Positions 22,933 to 31,818 of a stretch of DNA of 40,647 nt are shown here, piece after piece. The DNA is taken from the NCBI RefSeq assembly GCF_002198675.1, contig NZ_MWLL01000189.1, positions 9,077 to 49,723 on the forward strand, given 5' to 3'. The position numbers were made by a program, and so were the translations under genes. The notes beneath the pieces are model-generated. The model made no database searches, was not told the DNA's origin, and worked only from the letters and a program-made list of their open reading frames with translations. The number at the start of each line of letters is the position of its first letter. The first letter of the stretch is position 1. Source of the DNA: Kineosporia sp. R_H_3. GTDB taxonomy: Bacteria > Actinomycetota > Actinomycetes > Actinomycetales > Kineosporiaceae.

Positions 22933-23764
22933 TCATCGGGCGACCAGGTCGGCGACGGCGGGCGGCTCGTCCGGCGCGCCGGTCGATGCAGCGGTCGGCG
23001 CAGCGGGCCGCACCCGCCGGACGACGAGGACGACCGCGCCCGGCAGGCTCGAGACGAGGACGCAGACCCCGAAGGCGACCGAGGCGCTGACGCCCTGGGC
23101 GGCCCCGAGCCCGGCCGCGCCGAACGCCCACGCGGCGGCGCCCTCGCGCGGTCCCCAGCCGCCGACGTTGAGCGGCAGCGACATCGCGACGAACGCGACG
23201 AGGGCGAGCGGGACGACGCGGCCGACCGGCGCGTCCACCCCGGCCGCGCGCGCCGACGCCGACGACGGCGGCGACGACGAGCCCGGCCGCGACCCACGAC
23301 CGGGGCACGGGCAGCAGGGCCGGGCCGGAGGCCACGAGGGCGACCGCGGTCGCGGCCACGAGGACGACAAGGCCGGCGGCGCGCTCGACGGCGACGGCCG
23401 CGGCGGCCCGGCGCAGGTCGCGGGCGTCCCGGCCGTGCCGGACGGCCCGGTCGACGTCGCCGAGGACGCCGCCCGGCAGCACGGCGTTGAGGAAGACCGC
23501 GCGGTAGTAGTCGGCGGTCGCCGTCCGCAGGTCCAGCGCGAGACCGGCGCCGCGGGCGACCGCGGTCCAGCGCCAGGCGCAGGCGGTCGTCGTCACGGCG
23601 CCCAGCCCGAGCGCGGCGAGCAGGGTGGGGGCGTCGACGGCCGCGACCCCGTCGAGGAACGGGCGGCCGCCGAGCCGCAGCAGCAGCGCGCCGAGGACGG
23701 CGAGCCCGGCGAGGGTCCCGAGGTGCGGGCGCACGGCGCGCAGGGCCGTCGTCGTGACGCGCAT
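22933..23764 (-). pseudogene. LPG-synthase-TM-like (flippase-like) membrane protein, apparent frameshift
   Basis: A polytopic protein of the lysylphosphatidylglycerol-synthase-TM/UPF0104 type is read in two frames. From the ATG at 23764 (AGGGAGG upstream) the protein has several hydrophobic helices, the NAVLPGGVLGDVDRAVRHG segment typical of the family, and a helix ending VAAVVGVGA. The reading then becomes Arg/Pro-rich. The next frame resumes with helices (VVPLALVAFVAMSLPLNVGGWGPREGA) to the stop at 22933. The 832-nt span is one base more than a multiple of three. The switch is in the GCGCGCGC tract near 23245-23252, so a one-base sequencing error is as likely as a true mutation. The family moves or protects lipid-linked molecules at the membrane. 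Confidence 0.7.
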
Positions 23765-23826
23765 GCCCGCCTCCCTCGCCCCGTCGTGGCCCGTCCGGTC
23801 CGTCGCGGGCCCCGGCCCGCGGACCC

Positions 23827-24729
23827 TCACCCGTCGATACGTGCGGGCGGTCGCCCCCGTTCACCCCGTGGCCGGGCCAGCAGGTCCGCGTGGTGGACGG
23901 TGACGTGCAGGGTGCCCGCCCGGGCGGCCGCGGCCCGCCGGTCGAGGTACTCCGCGGGGGCGACGCCGGGGGTGTGCTCGGCCGCCGCACCGGCCCAGCC
24001 GTCGAACCAGGCGGCGGCGAGGCCGCCGTCCGGGCCGCCGAGCCGCCAGGGGCTCGGCCGGACCTCGACGTCGTAGCCGTGACGGTCGAACGCCGCCGCG
24101 GCGACCTCGACGGCTGCCGGCCCGAGGAGGGCGCGCCCGGCGACGGGACGCCGCTGGTGGGCGTTGAACGCCGCCTCGACGACGACGTCGAGCGGGTCCG
24201 GCGGCACCAGCTCGACGCGGCCGAGCACGGACAGCGTGACGAGGGCCGGGCAGCCGGCACCGGCGACCGCGGCGACGACGGCCTCGACCTCGGTCGCGGT
24301 GAGGACGTCGAGCAGCGCCGAGGCGGTCACGAGGTCGGCTCCTGCGAGGTCGGCGGGGGTCAGTGCGCCGAGCACGCCGCGACGGGGCTCGACCGTGACC
24401 CGCGCGCCCCCGGGTGCCGTCCCCGGTCGGGACGCCGCGAGCGCGAGCAGCGCGGGGTCGCGGTCGTGGAGCACCCAGTGCTGCGGACCGGGCAGCCGCG
24501 GGGCGAGCCATCGGCCCATCGAGCCGCTGCCGCAGCCGAGGTCGTGGACGACGACCGGGGCGCCGGCCGGGCGGCGTCCGGCCCGGACCGCCTCGACGAG
24601 CGCGGCCGCGACGGCATCGGCGAGGTCGCCTGCCCGGGCCGCCGCGTCGGCGGGCTCGCGCAGGGCGAGCCAGTCGGGGGAGTAGGTCGACGGGTCGGCG
24701 CCCGTGCCGTCGGTGCCGGTGACGCTCAC
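23827..24729 (-). CDS. SAM-dependent methyltransferase
   Basis: A 300-residue class I methyltransferase. The SAM motif is VVHDLGCGSGSMGRWLAPRL, with an acidic motif II (WVLHDRDP) and a motif IV-like DLVTASALLDVLT. The N-terminus (DWLALREPADAAAR) and the long C-terminal tail are specific to a family I cannot name. The start is GTG at 24729, overlapping the glycosyltransferase stop (GTGA). It belongs to the minus-strand run from 26257 to 22933. The methyl acceptor is unknown; in context it may be a sugar or heterocycle in the product of this cluster. Confidence 0.87.
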   Translation of the reverse strand: MSVTGTDGTGADPSTYSPDWLALREPADAAARAGDLADAVAAALVEAVRAGRRPAGAPVVVHDLGCGSGSMGRWLAPRLPGPQHWVLHDRDPALLALAASRPGTAPGGARVTVEPRRGVLGALTPADLAGADLVTASALLDVLTATEVEAVVAAVAGAGCPALVTLSVLGRVELVPPDPLDVVVEAAFNAHQRRPVAGRALLGPAAVEVAAAAFDRHGYDVEVRPSPWRLGGPDGGLAAAWFDGWAGAAAEHTPGVAPAEYLDRRAAAARAGTLHVTVHHADLLARPRGERGRPPARIDG

Positions 24730-25862
24730 GGGGTCCTCCGGTCGACGAGCGCGGCGGCGAGCCGACGGGCGGTGCCGTCCCAGCCGGGCAGTCCGGCCCC
24801 GCGGACGGCCGCCCTGGCCCGCAGCGCCGTCCGCAGGGCGGGGTCCTCGAGCCAGCGGCGCAGGCCGGCGGCGAGCGCCGGGACGTCGCCGGGCGGGACG
24901 AGCAGGCCGGGCCGCCCGCCGTCCGGGGTCGTCCCGACCGCCTCCGGGACGCCGTCCACGTCGCTCGCGACGACCGGGACACCGCGCGCGAGGGCCTCGG
25001 TGACGACCATCCCGTACGGCTCCGCGTGCGAGGGGAGCACGAGCAGGTCGGCGGCGGCGTACGCGGCGTCGAGGGCGGGGCCGGTGAGCGGGCCGACGAG
25101 GCGGACCCGCTGCTCCCAGCCGCGCACGGCGAGCGTGCGCCGCAGCCCGGCGACGTGGTCGGCGCTCCCGGTCGGTCCGACGCAGTCGAGCGTCCACGGC
25201 AGCGCCGGGTCGAGCGTCCCGAGGGCCGCCAGGAGCACGTCCTGGCCCTTGCGCGGGGTCAGCGACGCGACGCAGAGCAACCGGCCGCCGTGCGCCGAGG
25301 GTTCCGCGGCCGGCCCGCGGTCGACCCCCGGCGGGGCGACCGCCACCGTGCCGGCGGGCAGGTCGTGGAGCGCCTCGACCCGGGCCGCCGTCGCCGTGCT
25401 CGTCGCGACGACGACAGCCGCGGCGTGCACGGCCCGGCGCTCCCGGGCGGCGAGGGTCGCGGCCCGCTCCGGCGGCCGCCCGGTCTCGTCCCCGAGCGGC
25501 AGGTGGACGACCACGGCGAGCCGCAGGCGCGCCGCCGCAGCGGCCAGCGGGTCGGGCGCGCCGCAGCCGACGAGGCCGTCGACGAGCACGGTGCCGCCGT
25601 CCGGCAGCGTGCCGAGCAGCGCCGTCAGCCGCTGCTCGTCGTCCGCGGACGGCCGGGGCCAGCCGCCGGCGACGTCGTGCCGGCGGACCGGCACGCCGAG
25701 CCGCTCGAGCGCCTCGACCACCCGCAGGTCGTACGTGTTGCCGCCGCTCGGGGTCCGCGGGTCGTCGACGCCCGACGGCACGACGACGTCGAGGCCGCCG
25801 GCGGCCGCGAGCCGGCCGAGGGCCGCGGTGCCCGTCGCGGCGTCCGTCGCGGTGCCCGTCAC
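24726..25862 (-). CDS. GT4-family glycosyltransferase
   Basis: A 378-residue GT-B glycosyltransferase. The N-terminal half begins with [21 protein letters not shown], including the donor/acceptor glycine loop. The C-terminal half has [19 protein letters not shown] and the GT4 EX7E-type motif [10 protein letters not shown], followed by [14 protein letters not shown]. It transfers a nucleotide-activated sugar, acting in the cytoplasm or at the inner membrane face. The GTG at 25862 overlaps the PTPS-homologue stop (GTGA). Neighbouring pterin-type and phospholipid-type enzymes make a heterocycle or a polyol lipid the likely acceptor; that is inference. Confidence 0.87.
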   Translation of the reverse strand: MTGTATDAATGTAALGRLAAAGGLDVVVPSGVDDPRTPSGGNTYDLRVVEALERLGVPVRRHDVAGGWPRPSADDEQRLTALLGTLPDGGTVLVDGLVGCGAPDPLAAAAARLRLAVVVHLPLGDETGRPPERAATLAARERRAVHAAAVVVATSTATAARVEALHDLPAGTVAVAPPGVDRGPAAEPSAHGGRLLCVASLTPRKGQDVLLAALGTLDPALPWTLDCVGPTGSADHVAGLRRTLAVRGWEQRVRLVGPLTGPALDAAYAAADLLVLPSHAEPYGMVVTEALARGVPVVASDVDGVPEAVGTTPDGGRPGLLVPPGDVPALAAGLRRWLEDPALRTALRARAAVRGAGLPGWDGTARRLAAALVDRRTP

Positions 25863-26257
25863 AGCGACCGTTCGTAGCTGGCCCAGGCGATGTGCGACTC
25901 GTGGAGCGTGACGACGAGGCCGGTGACCGCCCGGGCGCCCTCGCCGAGGACACCCGCGGCGATCCGCTCGGCGAGGGTGTCGGCGACGTGCCGGGCGAGC
26001 ACCTCGGTCGTCGTGTTGCGGCCGGCGAACACCGGCTCGTCGTCGAGGTTGCGGTACGAGAGCGAGCCGACGACCTCGTGCAGGGCCTGCGCGGCGAGGC
26101 CGATGTCGACGACGATCCCGTCGGCGTCGAGGTCCGGACGGCGGAACGTGGCGTCGACGACGAAGGTGGCGCCGTGCAGCTTCTGGGCCGGGCCGAAGAC
26201 AGCGCCGGAGAAGCTGTGGGCGACCATCATGTGGTCGCGGACGGTGACGGAGAACAT
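25859..26257 (-). CDS. 6-pyruvoyl-tetrahydropterin synthase (PTPS/QueD) homologue with altered active site
   Basis: A 132-residue T-fold protein. It keeps His14 (AHSF), His28 (LHGA) and the pterin-anchoring Glu120 (LHESH). In canonical PTPS/QueD the zinc is held by one His plus the two His of an HGH motif. Here the second is Ala30. The catalytic Cys normally a few residues before HGH is absent (FGPAQKLHG), and no cysteine exists in the protein. It therefore should not be a normal PTPS. A Streptomyces coelicolor homologue with a similar gene neighbourhood has been studied, as I recall, without an assigned reaction. The ATG at 26257 follows GAGGAG. It likely acts on the GTP-derived product of the neighbouring cyclohydrolase. 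Confidence 0.85.
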   Translation of the reverse strand: MFSVTVRDHMMVAHSFSGAVFGPAQKLHGATFVVDATFRRPDLDADGIVVDIGLAAQALHEVVGSLSYRNLDDEPVFAGRNTTTEVLARHVADTLAERIAAGVLGEGARAVTGLVVTLHESHIAWASYERSL

Positions 26258-26298
26258 CGGGCTCCTCGGGGGCAGGCGTTCGACGGGTCGTGCGGCGG

Positions 26299-27291
26299 TC
26301 AGGGGTCGTACCGGACGCGGTGGCACAGCGCGGGCAGCTCGCCGGACGCCAGCCGGGGCAGCACCTGCGGCAGGTCCTCGAACGCCGACTCGCCGGTGAC
26401 GAGGACGTCGAGGGCCGGGTCGGCGAGCAGCCGCAGCGCCAGCGCCATCCGGTCCGCGTACGTGCGGCTGCCCCGGCGGGCGGGGGAGATGCTGCCGACC
26501 TGGCTGCTGCGCAGCACGAGCCGGCGCGGGTGGAAGAACTCGCCGAGCGGCACATGGACCGGCCGGTCGCCGTACCAGCTCACCTCGAGGACGGTGGCCT
26601 CCGGGGCGGCGAGCTCGAGGGCCCGGGTCAGCCCCGCGGACGTCGCGCTCACGTGGACGACGAGGTCCCGGTCGCCCGCCGCGTCGTCCGGTCGGGCGAA
26701 CCGCGCCCCGAGCGCCTCGGCGACCGCGGCCCGGGCCGGGTCGACGTCGACGACCTCCACGTCGACGCCCGGCATCCGGGCCAGGAGCGCGGCGACGCAG
26801 CCGCCGACCATGCCGGCGCCGACGACGGTGACCCGGTCGCCGACGAGCGGGGCGGCGTCCCACAGCGCGTTGACCGCCGTCTCCATCGCGCCGGCGAGCA
26901 CGGCCCGGCCGGCCGGGACGTCGTCCGGCACCGGGGTCACCGCGTCCGCCGGCACGACGAACCGGCTCTGGTGCGGGTACAGGCCGAACACCGTGCGGCC
27001 GAGCAGCGCCGCCCCCCGGGGCGTCGCCGGCGCCTGCTCGACGACACCCACCGCCAGGTAGCCGTACTTCACCGGGAACGGGAAGTCGCCCTCCTGGAAC
27101 GGGGCCCGCATCGCCGCGTGCTGGCTCGCCGGGACGCCCCCGCGCAGGACGACGCTCTCGGTGCCCCGGCTGACGCCGGAGAACAGGGTGCGGACGACGA
27201 CGTCCTCGGCGCCCGCCGGCGCGAGGTCGACGTCCCGGACCTCGGCGCGGCCCGGCCCGACCACCCAGAGCGCCCGCGCCCGCGTGCTCAC
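26299..27291 (-). CDS. Medium-chain dehydrogenase/reductase (alcohol dehydrogenase fold, no catalytic zinc motif)
   Basis: A 330-residue MDR protein. The N-terminal GroES-like domain has [14 protein letters not shown], and the Rossmann domain has [18 protein letters not shown] with acidic VDVDPAR, suggesting NAD preference. The GHE motif that normally supplies a zinc ligand is replaced by KYGYLAVG, so it may be zinc-independent, like BchC-type or reductase members. The GTG at 27291 follows GGAGG. It is the first gene of the minus-strand run to 22933, 41 bp before the PTPS homologue, and diverges from the CDP-alcohol phosphatidyltransferase. The substrate is probably a sugar or polyol intermediate; that is inference. 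Confidence 0.86.
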   Translation of the reverse strand: MSTRARALWVVGPGRAEVRDVDLAPAGAEDVVVRTLFSGVSRGTESVVLRGGVPASQHAAMRAPFQEGDFPFPVKYGYLAVGVVEQAPATPRGAALLGRTVFGLYPHQSRFVVPADAVTPVPDDVPAGRAVLAGAMETAVNALWDAAPLVGDRVTVVGAGMVGGCVAALLARMPGVDVEVVDVDPARAAVAEALGARFARPDDAAGDRDLVVHVSATSAGLTRALELAAPEATVLEVSWYGDRPVHVPLGEFFHPRRLVLRSSQVGSISPARRGSRTYADRMALALRLLADPALDVLVTGESAFEDLPQVLPRLASGELPALCHRVRYDP

Positions 27292-27399
27292 GAGCGCCTC
27301 CGGCCGGGGCGGCCGGCGGACTCGCCGGCGCCGGACAGAACCGGACCGGCGCCGCGTACGTATACCCGGTCGAGCCCGTACCGCGCCGGAGGAGTCCAC
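27292..27399. promoter_or_regulatory. Divergent promoter region of the dehydrogenase and CDP-alcohol transferase genes
   Basis: A 108-bp gap between divergent starts. The symmetrical GTACGTATAC around 27355-27364 offers -10-like hexamers on both strands. GGAGGAG at 27388-27394 is the ribosome site for the plus-strand ATG. A shared promoter region suggests the two genes are coregulated. Confidence 0.35.
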
Positions 27400-28071
27400 A
27401 TGACCGGAATCTCGCACCTCGCCGCCGACCTCACCGGCGCGGGGGCCGGGCTGTCCGTCGCCGTCGGGGCCGGGGCGCTGCTCGGCAACGGTCTGCGGGC
27501 GTCCGGTGCGACCCGGTTCGGGGCCGCGAACGCGGTGACCGCGGTGCGGACGGTGCTCGTCGCCGTCGTCACCGGGCTCGTCGCGCGGGCGCTGCTCAGC
27601 GGCGAGCCGGCGTCGCGGCTGCTCGTCGCCGTCACGGTCGTGGCGCTGGCCCTCGACGCGGTCGACGGCTTCGTCGCGCGCCGGACCGGGAGCGCCACCG
27701 CGCTCGGTGCCCGGTTCGACGGCGAGGTCGACGCGTTCCTCATGCTCGTGCTCAGTGCGCTGCTCGTGCCCGTCGTCGGGGCGTGGGTGCTCGCGATCGG
27801 GCTCATGCGGTACGCGTTCCTCGTCGCGACCTTCGTGCTGCCGTGGACGGCGCAGGCGCTGCCGCCCCGGTACTCGCGCAAGGTCGTCGCCGCCGTCCAG
27901 GGGGTCGTGCTCGTCGTGGCGGCCGCCGGGGTGCTCCCCGGGGCGGCGACCGTCGCGGTGCTCGCCGCGGCGCTGGCCCTGCTCACCTGGTCGTTCTGGG
28001 TGGACGTCGCGTGGCTGGCCCGGCGCCGGACGGTGCCCGCCCCGGCCCGCGAAGCCGTGCTCACCCGCTGA
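27400..28071 (+). CDS. CDP-alcohol phosphatidyltransferase family membrane protein
   Basis: A 223-residue protein with five to six hydrophobic helices and the complete catalytic motif [20 protein letters not shown] continuing FDGEVD, matching D-x2-DG-x2-AR-x8-G-x3-D-x3-D. All four metal-binding aspartates are present (roughly residues 88-113). Such enzymes join a polar alcohol to a CDP-activated lipid, or transfer between CDP-inositol-like donors. The start is ATG 27400 with GGAGGAG. It diverges from the dehydrogenase and probably completes the unassigned cluster, in which case the product may carry a phospholipid or phosphodiester group. Confidence 0.9.
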   Translation: MTGISHLAADLTGAGAGLSVAVGAGALLGNGLRASGATRFGAANAVTAVRTVLVAVVTGLVARALLSGEPASRLLVAVTVVALALDAVDGFVARRTGSATALGARFDGEVDAFLMLVLSALLVPVVGAWVLAIGLMRYAFLVATFVLPWTAQALPPRYSRKVVAAVQGVVLVVAAAGVLPGAATVAVLAAALALLTWSFWVDVAWLARRRTVPAPAREAVLTR

Positions 28072-28365
28072 ACGGACGCCTCCGGCCCGCTGCCGGCGCT
28101 GCCGGCGACGGGGCTGCCGGGGCCGTCCGGTCCGAGGGAGGTCACGTCAGGGGAAGACGGATGACGGGTCGCCGGGGTTCGGTCCTGGCCGGCCGTCCGG
28201 TGCCGACCCGTCCACAGGGCCGCGACACGCCGTCCGGGACGTCGGGTCTGTGGACGGCGCGCACGGGCGTCCGGGCGGGCGGCTAGCGTCGTCCGGGTGC
28301 CGCCCCTGCCGGGCGGCGGCGGTCCGGGTCCGGGCCGGCGGGTGCGAGCGCAGGGGAGGGTCGGC
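28072..28365 (+). promoter_or_regulatory. Intergenic region before recC with a candidate -10 and two possible starts
   Basis: A 294-bp region. 28080-28130 holds GCTGCCGGC repeats that could form a GC-rich terminator for the upstream gene. TAGCGT (28284-28289) is a good -10 followed after seven bases by GTG 28297, in frame with recC. GGGGAGGG (28353-28360) precedes GTG 28366. I see no gene in between. Confidence 0.45.
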
Positions 28366-31300
28366 GTGCTGCACGTGCACCGGTCCGAGCGCGCGGACTC
28401 CCTCGTCGGGCCGCTCGCCGAGGTCCTCGCGGCCCCGCCGGACGACCCGTTCGCCCCCGAGCTCGTCGCGGTGCCCACGAAGGGGGTCGAGCGCTGGCTC
28501 GCCCAGCGGCTGGCGCACCGGCTCGGCGCCGCCCCGGGCACCGAGGCCGGGGTCTGCGCGAACATCGCGTTCTCGTCGCCGGGCCGGCTCGTCGGCTCGG
28601 TGCTGGCGGGGGTCCTCGGCGGGGGCACGGACGACGACCCGTGGCGTGTCGAGCCGCTCACCTGGGCGGTGCTCGCCACGCTCGACGAGTCGCTCGACGA
28701 GCCGTGGTGCGCGGCCCTCGCGCGGCACCTCGGGCACCCCGGCCCGGCCGGCGGCGCCGAGCAGCACGACCCCGACCGGCACGACCCTGACCGGCACGAC
28801 CCTGACCGGCACGACCCCGACGAGCTCCGCCGCGGCCGCCGGCTCGCCGTCGCCCGGCACGTCGCGGGTCTGCTCAGCGCGTACGGCGCGCAGCGCCCCG
28901 ACCTCGTCACGGCGTGGGCGGCCGGGCGCGACGAGGACGGTGCCGGGGCGCCGGTGCCGGCCGACCTGCGCTGGCAGCCCGAGTTGTGGCGCCGGGTCCG
29001 GGCCAGGCTCGGCGTCCCCGGCCCGGCCGAGCGGCTCGACGCCGCGCTCGCCGCCCTCGCGACCGCCGCCCCGGCCGACGTCCCCGCGCGGCTGTCGGTC
29101 TTCGGCCCGACCCGGCTCCCCGAGGACCAGCTCCGCGTCCTGCACGCCCTCGGCCGGCACCGGGACGTCCACCTGTGGCTCGTGCACCCCTCGCCGGCGC
29201 TCTGGGCCGCGGTGGCCGCGCGCGGTGTGCCGGTGTCACGGCGGCGGGCTGCGGCCGGGTCGGTCGCGCGGCTCCCGGTGCTCGCCTCGATGGCCCGTGA
29301 CGTCGTCGAGCTGCAGACCCGGCTCCTGGGCCTCGACGGCGGGGCGGGCGGCACCAGCGTCGTGGACGTGCCGCATCCGGCCCCCGCACCGCCGTCGACG
29401 CTGCTCGGTGCCCTCCAGGCCGCGCTGCGCGCCGACGCCGAGCCGGCGGTGCCGCACCGGCTCGACGCCGGGGACCGCAGCGTCCGGGTGCACGCGTGCC
29501 ACGGCCGGGCCCGGCAGGTCGAGGTGCTCCGGGAGGTGCTCGTGGGCCTGTTCGCCGAGGACCCGACGCTCGAGCCGCGCGACGTCCTCGTCATGTGCCC
29601 GGACGTCGAGGCGGTGGCGCCGCTCGTCGCCGCGACGTTCGGGCTGGCCCCGGACGGCGAGGCCCCCACGGGTGCGCACCCGGGGCAGACGCTGCGGGTC
29701 AGGGTCGCGGACCGGTCGCTGCGCCAGACGAACCCGCACCTCGGCCTGCTCGCCGCCCTGCTCGACCTCGCCGACGGCCGGGTCACCGCGTCCGAGGTGC
29801 TCGACCTCGCCGCGAGCCCGCCCGTCCGGTACCGGTTCGGGTTCGACGAGGACGACCTCGACCAGGTCCGCGAGTGGTCGGCCGCCGCCGGTGCGCACTG
29901 GGGCGAGGACGCCGCCCGCCGGGCCCGGTTCGGCCTCGGGCTCGTCCGGCAGGGCACCTGGGACGCGGCGCTCGACCGGATCCTGCTCGGCGCCGCGATG
30001 GCCGAGGAGGACCACCGCTTCGTCGGCCCGGCGCTGCCGCTCGACGACGTCGACAGCACCGGGGTGGCGCTCGCCGGGCGGTTCGCCGAGCTGCTCGAGC
30101 GGCTCGGGTCCGTGCTGGCCCGGCTCGACGGGAGGCGGCCGGTCGCCGACTGGCTCGACACCCTCGACGACGCCCTCGACCTGCTCGCCGGCGCGCCGCC
30201 GACGGAGGCCTGGCAGGGCGTCCAGGCACGGCAGGTGCTCGCCGAGGTCCGGCAGACCGCCGCCGGGCGTGACGGCACCGTCCTGCGGCTGCCCGACGTC
30301 CGCGCGCTGCTCGCGGACCGGCTCGCCGGGCGGCCCACCCGGGCCGGCTTCCGGACGGGTGCGCTGACGGTCTGCTCGCTGGAGCCCATGCGGGCCGTCC
30401 CGCACCGGGTCGTCGCGCTGCTGGGCCTCGACGACGGGGTGTTCCCGCGGAGCAGCCGCGGCGACGGCGACGACCTGCTCCTGCGCGACCCCTGCCTCGG
30501 CGAGCGCGACCGGCGCAGCGAGGACCGCCAGCTGTTCCTCGACGCGGTCGCCGCGGCCGGCGAGCGGCTCGTCGTCCTCTACACGGGCGCGGACGAGCGG
30601 ACCGGGGCGGCCCGGCCGCCGGCCGTCCCCGTCGCCGAGCTCCTCGACGCGCTCGACCGGACGGCCGCGTCCCCGGACGGTGCACCGGTGCGGTCGCAGG
30701 TCGTCGTCCGGCACCCGCTGCAGCCGGTCGACGAACGCAACTTCGCCGCCGGTGCGCTCGGCACCCCGGGCCCGTTCAGCCACGACCGGGCCGCGCACCG
30801 CGCGGCCGTCGTCGCCCGGGGCGAGCGCCGCGACCGGGTGCCGTTCCTGCCGGCCGCGCTGCCGGCGCCCCCGCGACCGGACACCGTCGACGTCGGCGAC
30901 CTCGCCGACCTCCTCGAGCACCCGGTGCGCTGGTTCCTGCGCAACCGGCTCGGGGTCGCGCTGCCCGCCGACGAGGAGGACGTCGTCGACCGGCTGCCGC
31001 TGGCCCTGGACGGGCTCGGCACCTGGGCGATCGGGGACCGGCTCCTCGCCGCGCGGCTCGCGGGTGTCGACCGCGACCGGGCGCGGAACGCGGAGTGGCG
31101 GCGCGGCGAGGTGCCGCCGCGGCAGCTCGGCCGGGCGGCGCTCGACCGGGTGCTGGGCCAGGTGGTGCCGGTCGCGGCGGCCGTCCAGCCGTTCGTCACG
31201 GGCGACCCCGCGGTCGTCGACGTCACCGCCGACCTGCCCGTCGGGATCGCCGTCACGGGGTCCGTCGACGGGGTCCACGGCGACACCGTCGCGCGTGCCG

Positions 31301-31818
31301 TGTTCTCCCGGCTCGGGGCGAAGCACCGGCTGCGCGCGTGGGTCCAGCTGCTCGCCCTCGTCGCGGCGGACCCGGACCGGCCGTGGCAGGCCGTGACGGT
31401 CGGCCGGACCGGCGGGCGGCGGGGCGGGGCGCAGCGCGCGACGCTGACCGCCCCGTCGCACGCGACCGCGCAGACGGTCCTGGAGAACCTCGTCCGGCTG
31501 CGGGAGCGCGCGCTGCGCGCCCCGTTGCCGCTGCCCGCCGCGGCCGGGGCCGCCTACGCCCGCAGCCGGCTCGCCGGGGACTCCGCCGAGCAGGCCCTCG
31601 GCGAGGCCGCCTCGGCGTGGAAGCAGCTCTTCGAGATCGAGGACCGCTACCACGTGTTCGTCTGGGGCCCGGCCGCTCCGATCGGGCTCGTCGCGGGCGT
31701 CCCGGAGCGGGACGAGGCCGCCTGGTCGGCCGACGGCACCGACACCACCCGCCTCGGTGTCCTCGCCCTGCGGGTGTGGAAGCCCCTGCTCGCCCACGAG
31801 GAGGTGCGGACGGTATGA
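28366..31818 (+). CDS. recC: Exodeoxyribonuclease V gamma subunit
   Basis: A 1150-residue RecC, the Chi-scanning, helicase-like but catalytically degenerate subunit of RecBCD. It begins LHVHRSERADSLVGPL, with VPTKGVERWLAQRLA, and later has SVFGPTRLPEDQLRVLHAL, VHACHGRARQVEVLREVL and GLDDGVFPR, all typical of RecC. I chose GTG 28366 because it follows GGGGAGGG and the conserved N-terminus starts there. A leaderless start at 28297 would add 23 Gly/Pro-rich residues. The stop overlaps recB (ATGA). Residues 134-153 hold an in-frame HDPDR repeat not expected in the family. RecBCD repairs double-strand breaks and degrades linear foreign DNA. Confidence 0.93.
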   Translation: MLHVHRSERADSLVGPLAEVLAAPPDDPFAPELVAVPTKGVERWLAQRLAHRLGAAPGTEAGVCANIAFSSPGRLVGSVLAGVLGGGTDDDPWRVEPLTWAVLATLDESLDEPWCAALARHLGHPGPAGGAEQHDPDRHDPDRHDPDRHDPDELRRGRRLAVARHVAGLLSAYGAQRPDLVTAWAAGRDEDGAGAPVPADLRWQPELWRRVRARLGVPGPAERLDAALAALATAAPADVPARLSVFGPTRLPEDQLRVLHALGRHRDVHLWLVHPSPALWAAVAARGVPVSRRRAAAGSVARLPVLASMARDVVELQTRLLGLDGGAGGTSVVDVPHPAPAPPSTLLGALQAALRADAEPAVPHRLDAGDRSVRVHACHGRARQVEVLREVLVGLFAEDPTLEPRDVLVMCPDVEAVAPLVAATFGLAPDGEAPTGAHPGQTLRVRVADRSLRQTNPHLGLLAALLDLADGRVTASEVLDLAASPPVRYRFGFDEDDLDQVREWSAAAGAHWGEDAARRARFGLGLVRQGTWDAALDRILLGAAMAEEDHRFVGPALPLDDVDSTGVALAGRFAELLERLGSVLARLDGRRPVADWLDTLDDALDLLAGAPPTEAWQGVQARQVLAEVRQTAAGRDGTVLRLPDVRALLADRLAGRPTRAGFRTGALTVCSLEPMRAVPHRVVALLGLDDGVFPRSSRGDGDDLLLRDPCLGERDRRSEDRQLFLDAVAAAGERLVVLYTGADERTGAARPPAVPVAELLDALDRTAASPDGAPVRSQVVVRHPLQPVDERNFAAGALGTPGPFSHDRAAHRAAVVARGERRDRVPFLPAALPAPPRPDTVDVGDLADLLEHPVRWFLRNRLGVALPADEEDVVDRLPLALDGLGTWAIGDRLLAARLAGVDRDRARNAEWRRGEVPPRQLGRAALDRVLGQVVPVAAAVQPFVTGDPAVVDVTADLPVGIAVTGSVDGVHGDTVARAVFSRLGAKHRLRAWVQLLALVAADPDRPWQAVTVGRTGGRRGGAQRATLTAPSHATAQTVLENLVRLRERALRAPLPLPAAAGAAYARSRLAGDSAEQALGEAASAWKQLFEIEDRYHVFVWGPAAPIGLVAGVPERDEAAWSADGTDTTRLGVLALRVWKPLLAHEEVRTV
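28765..28824 (+). repeat. 15-bp tandem repeat inside recC (HDPDR units)
   Basis: Three full units of CACGACCCYGACCGG starting at 28765, 28780 and 28795 and a fourth diverging at its end. They encode HDPDR three times, then HDPDE. The unit length preserves frame, so copy number could vary without inactivating recC. Confidence 0.85.

Noticed and set aside
28765-28824. Short tandem repeat considered as a CRISPR fragment
   Set aside because: Units are contiguous 15-mers without spacers and lie in frame inside recC.
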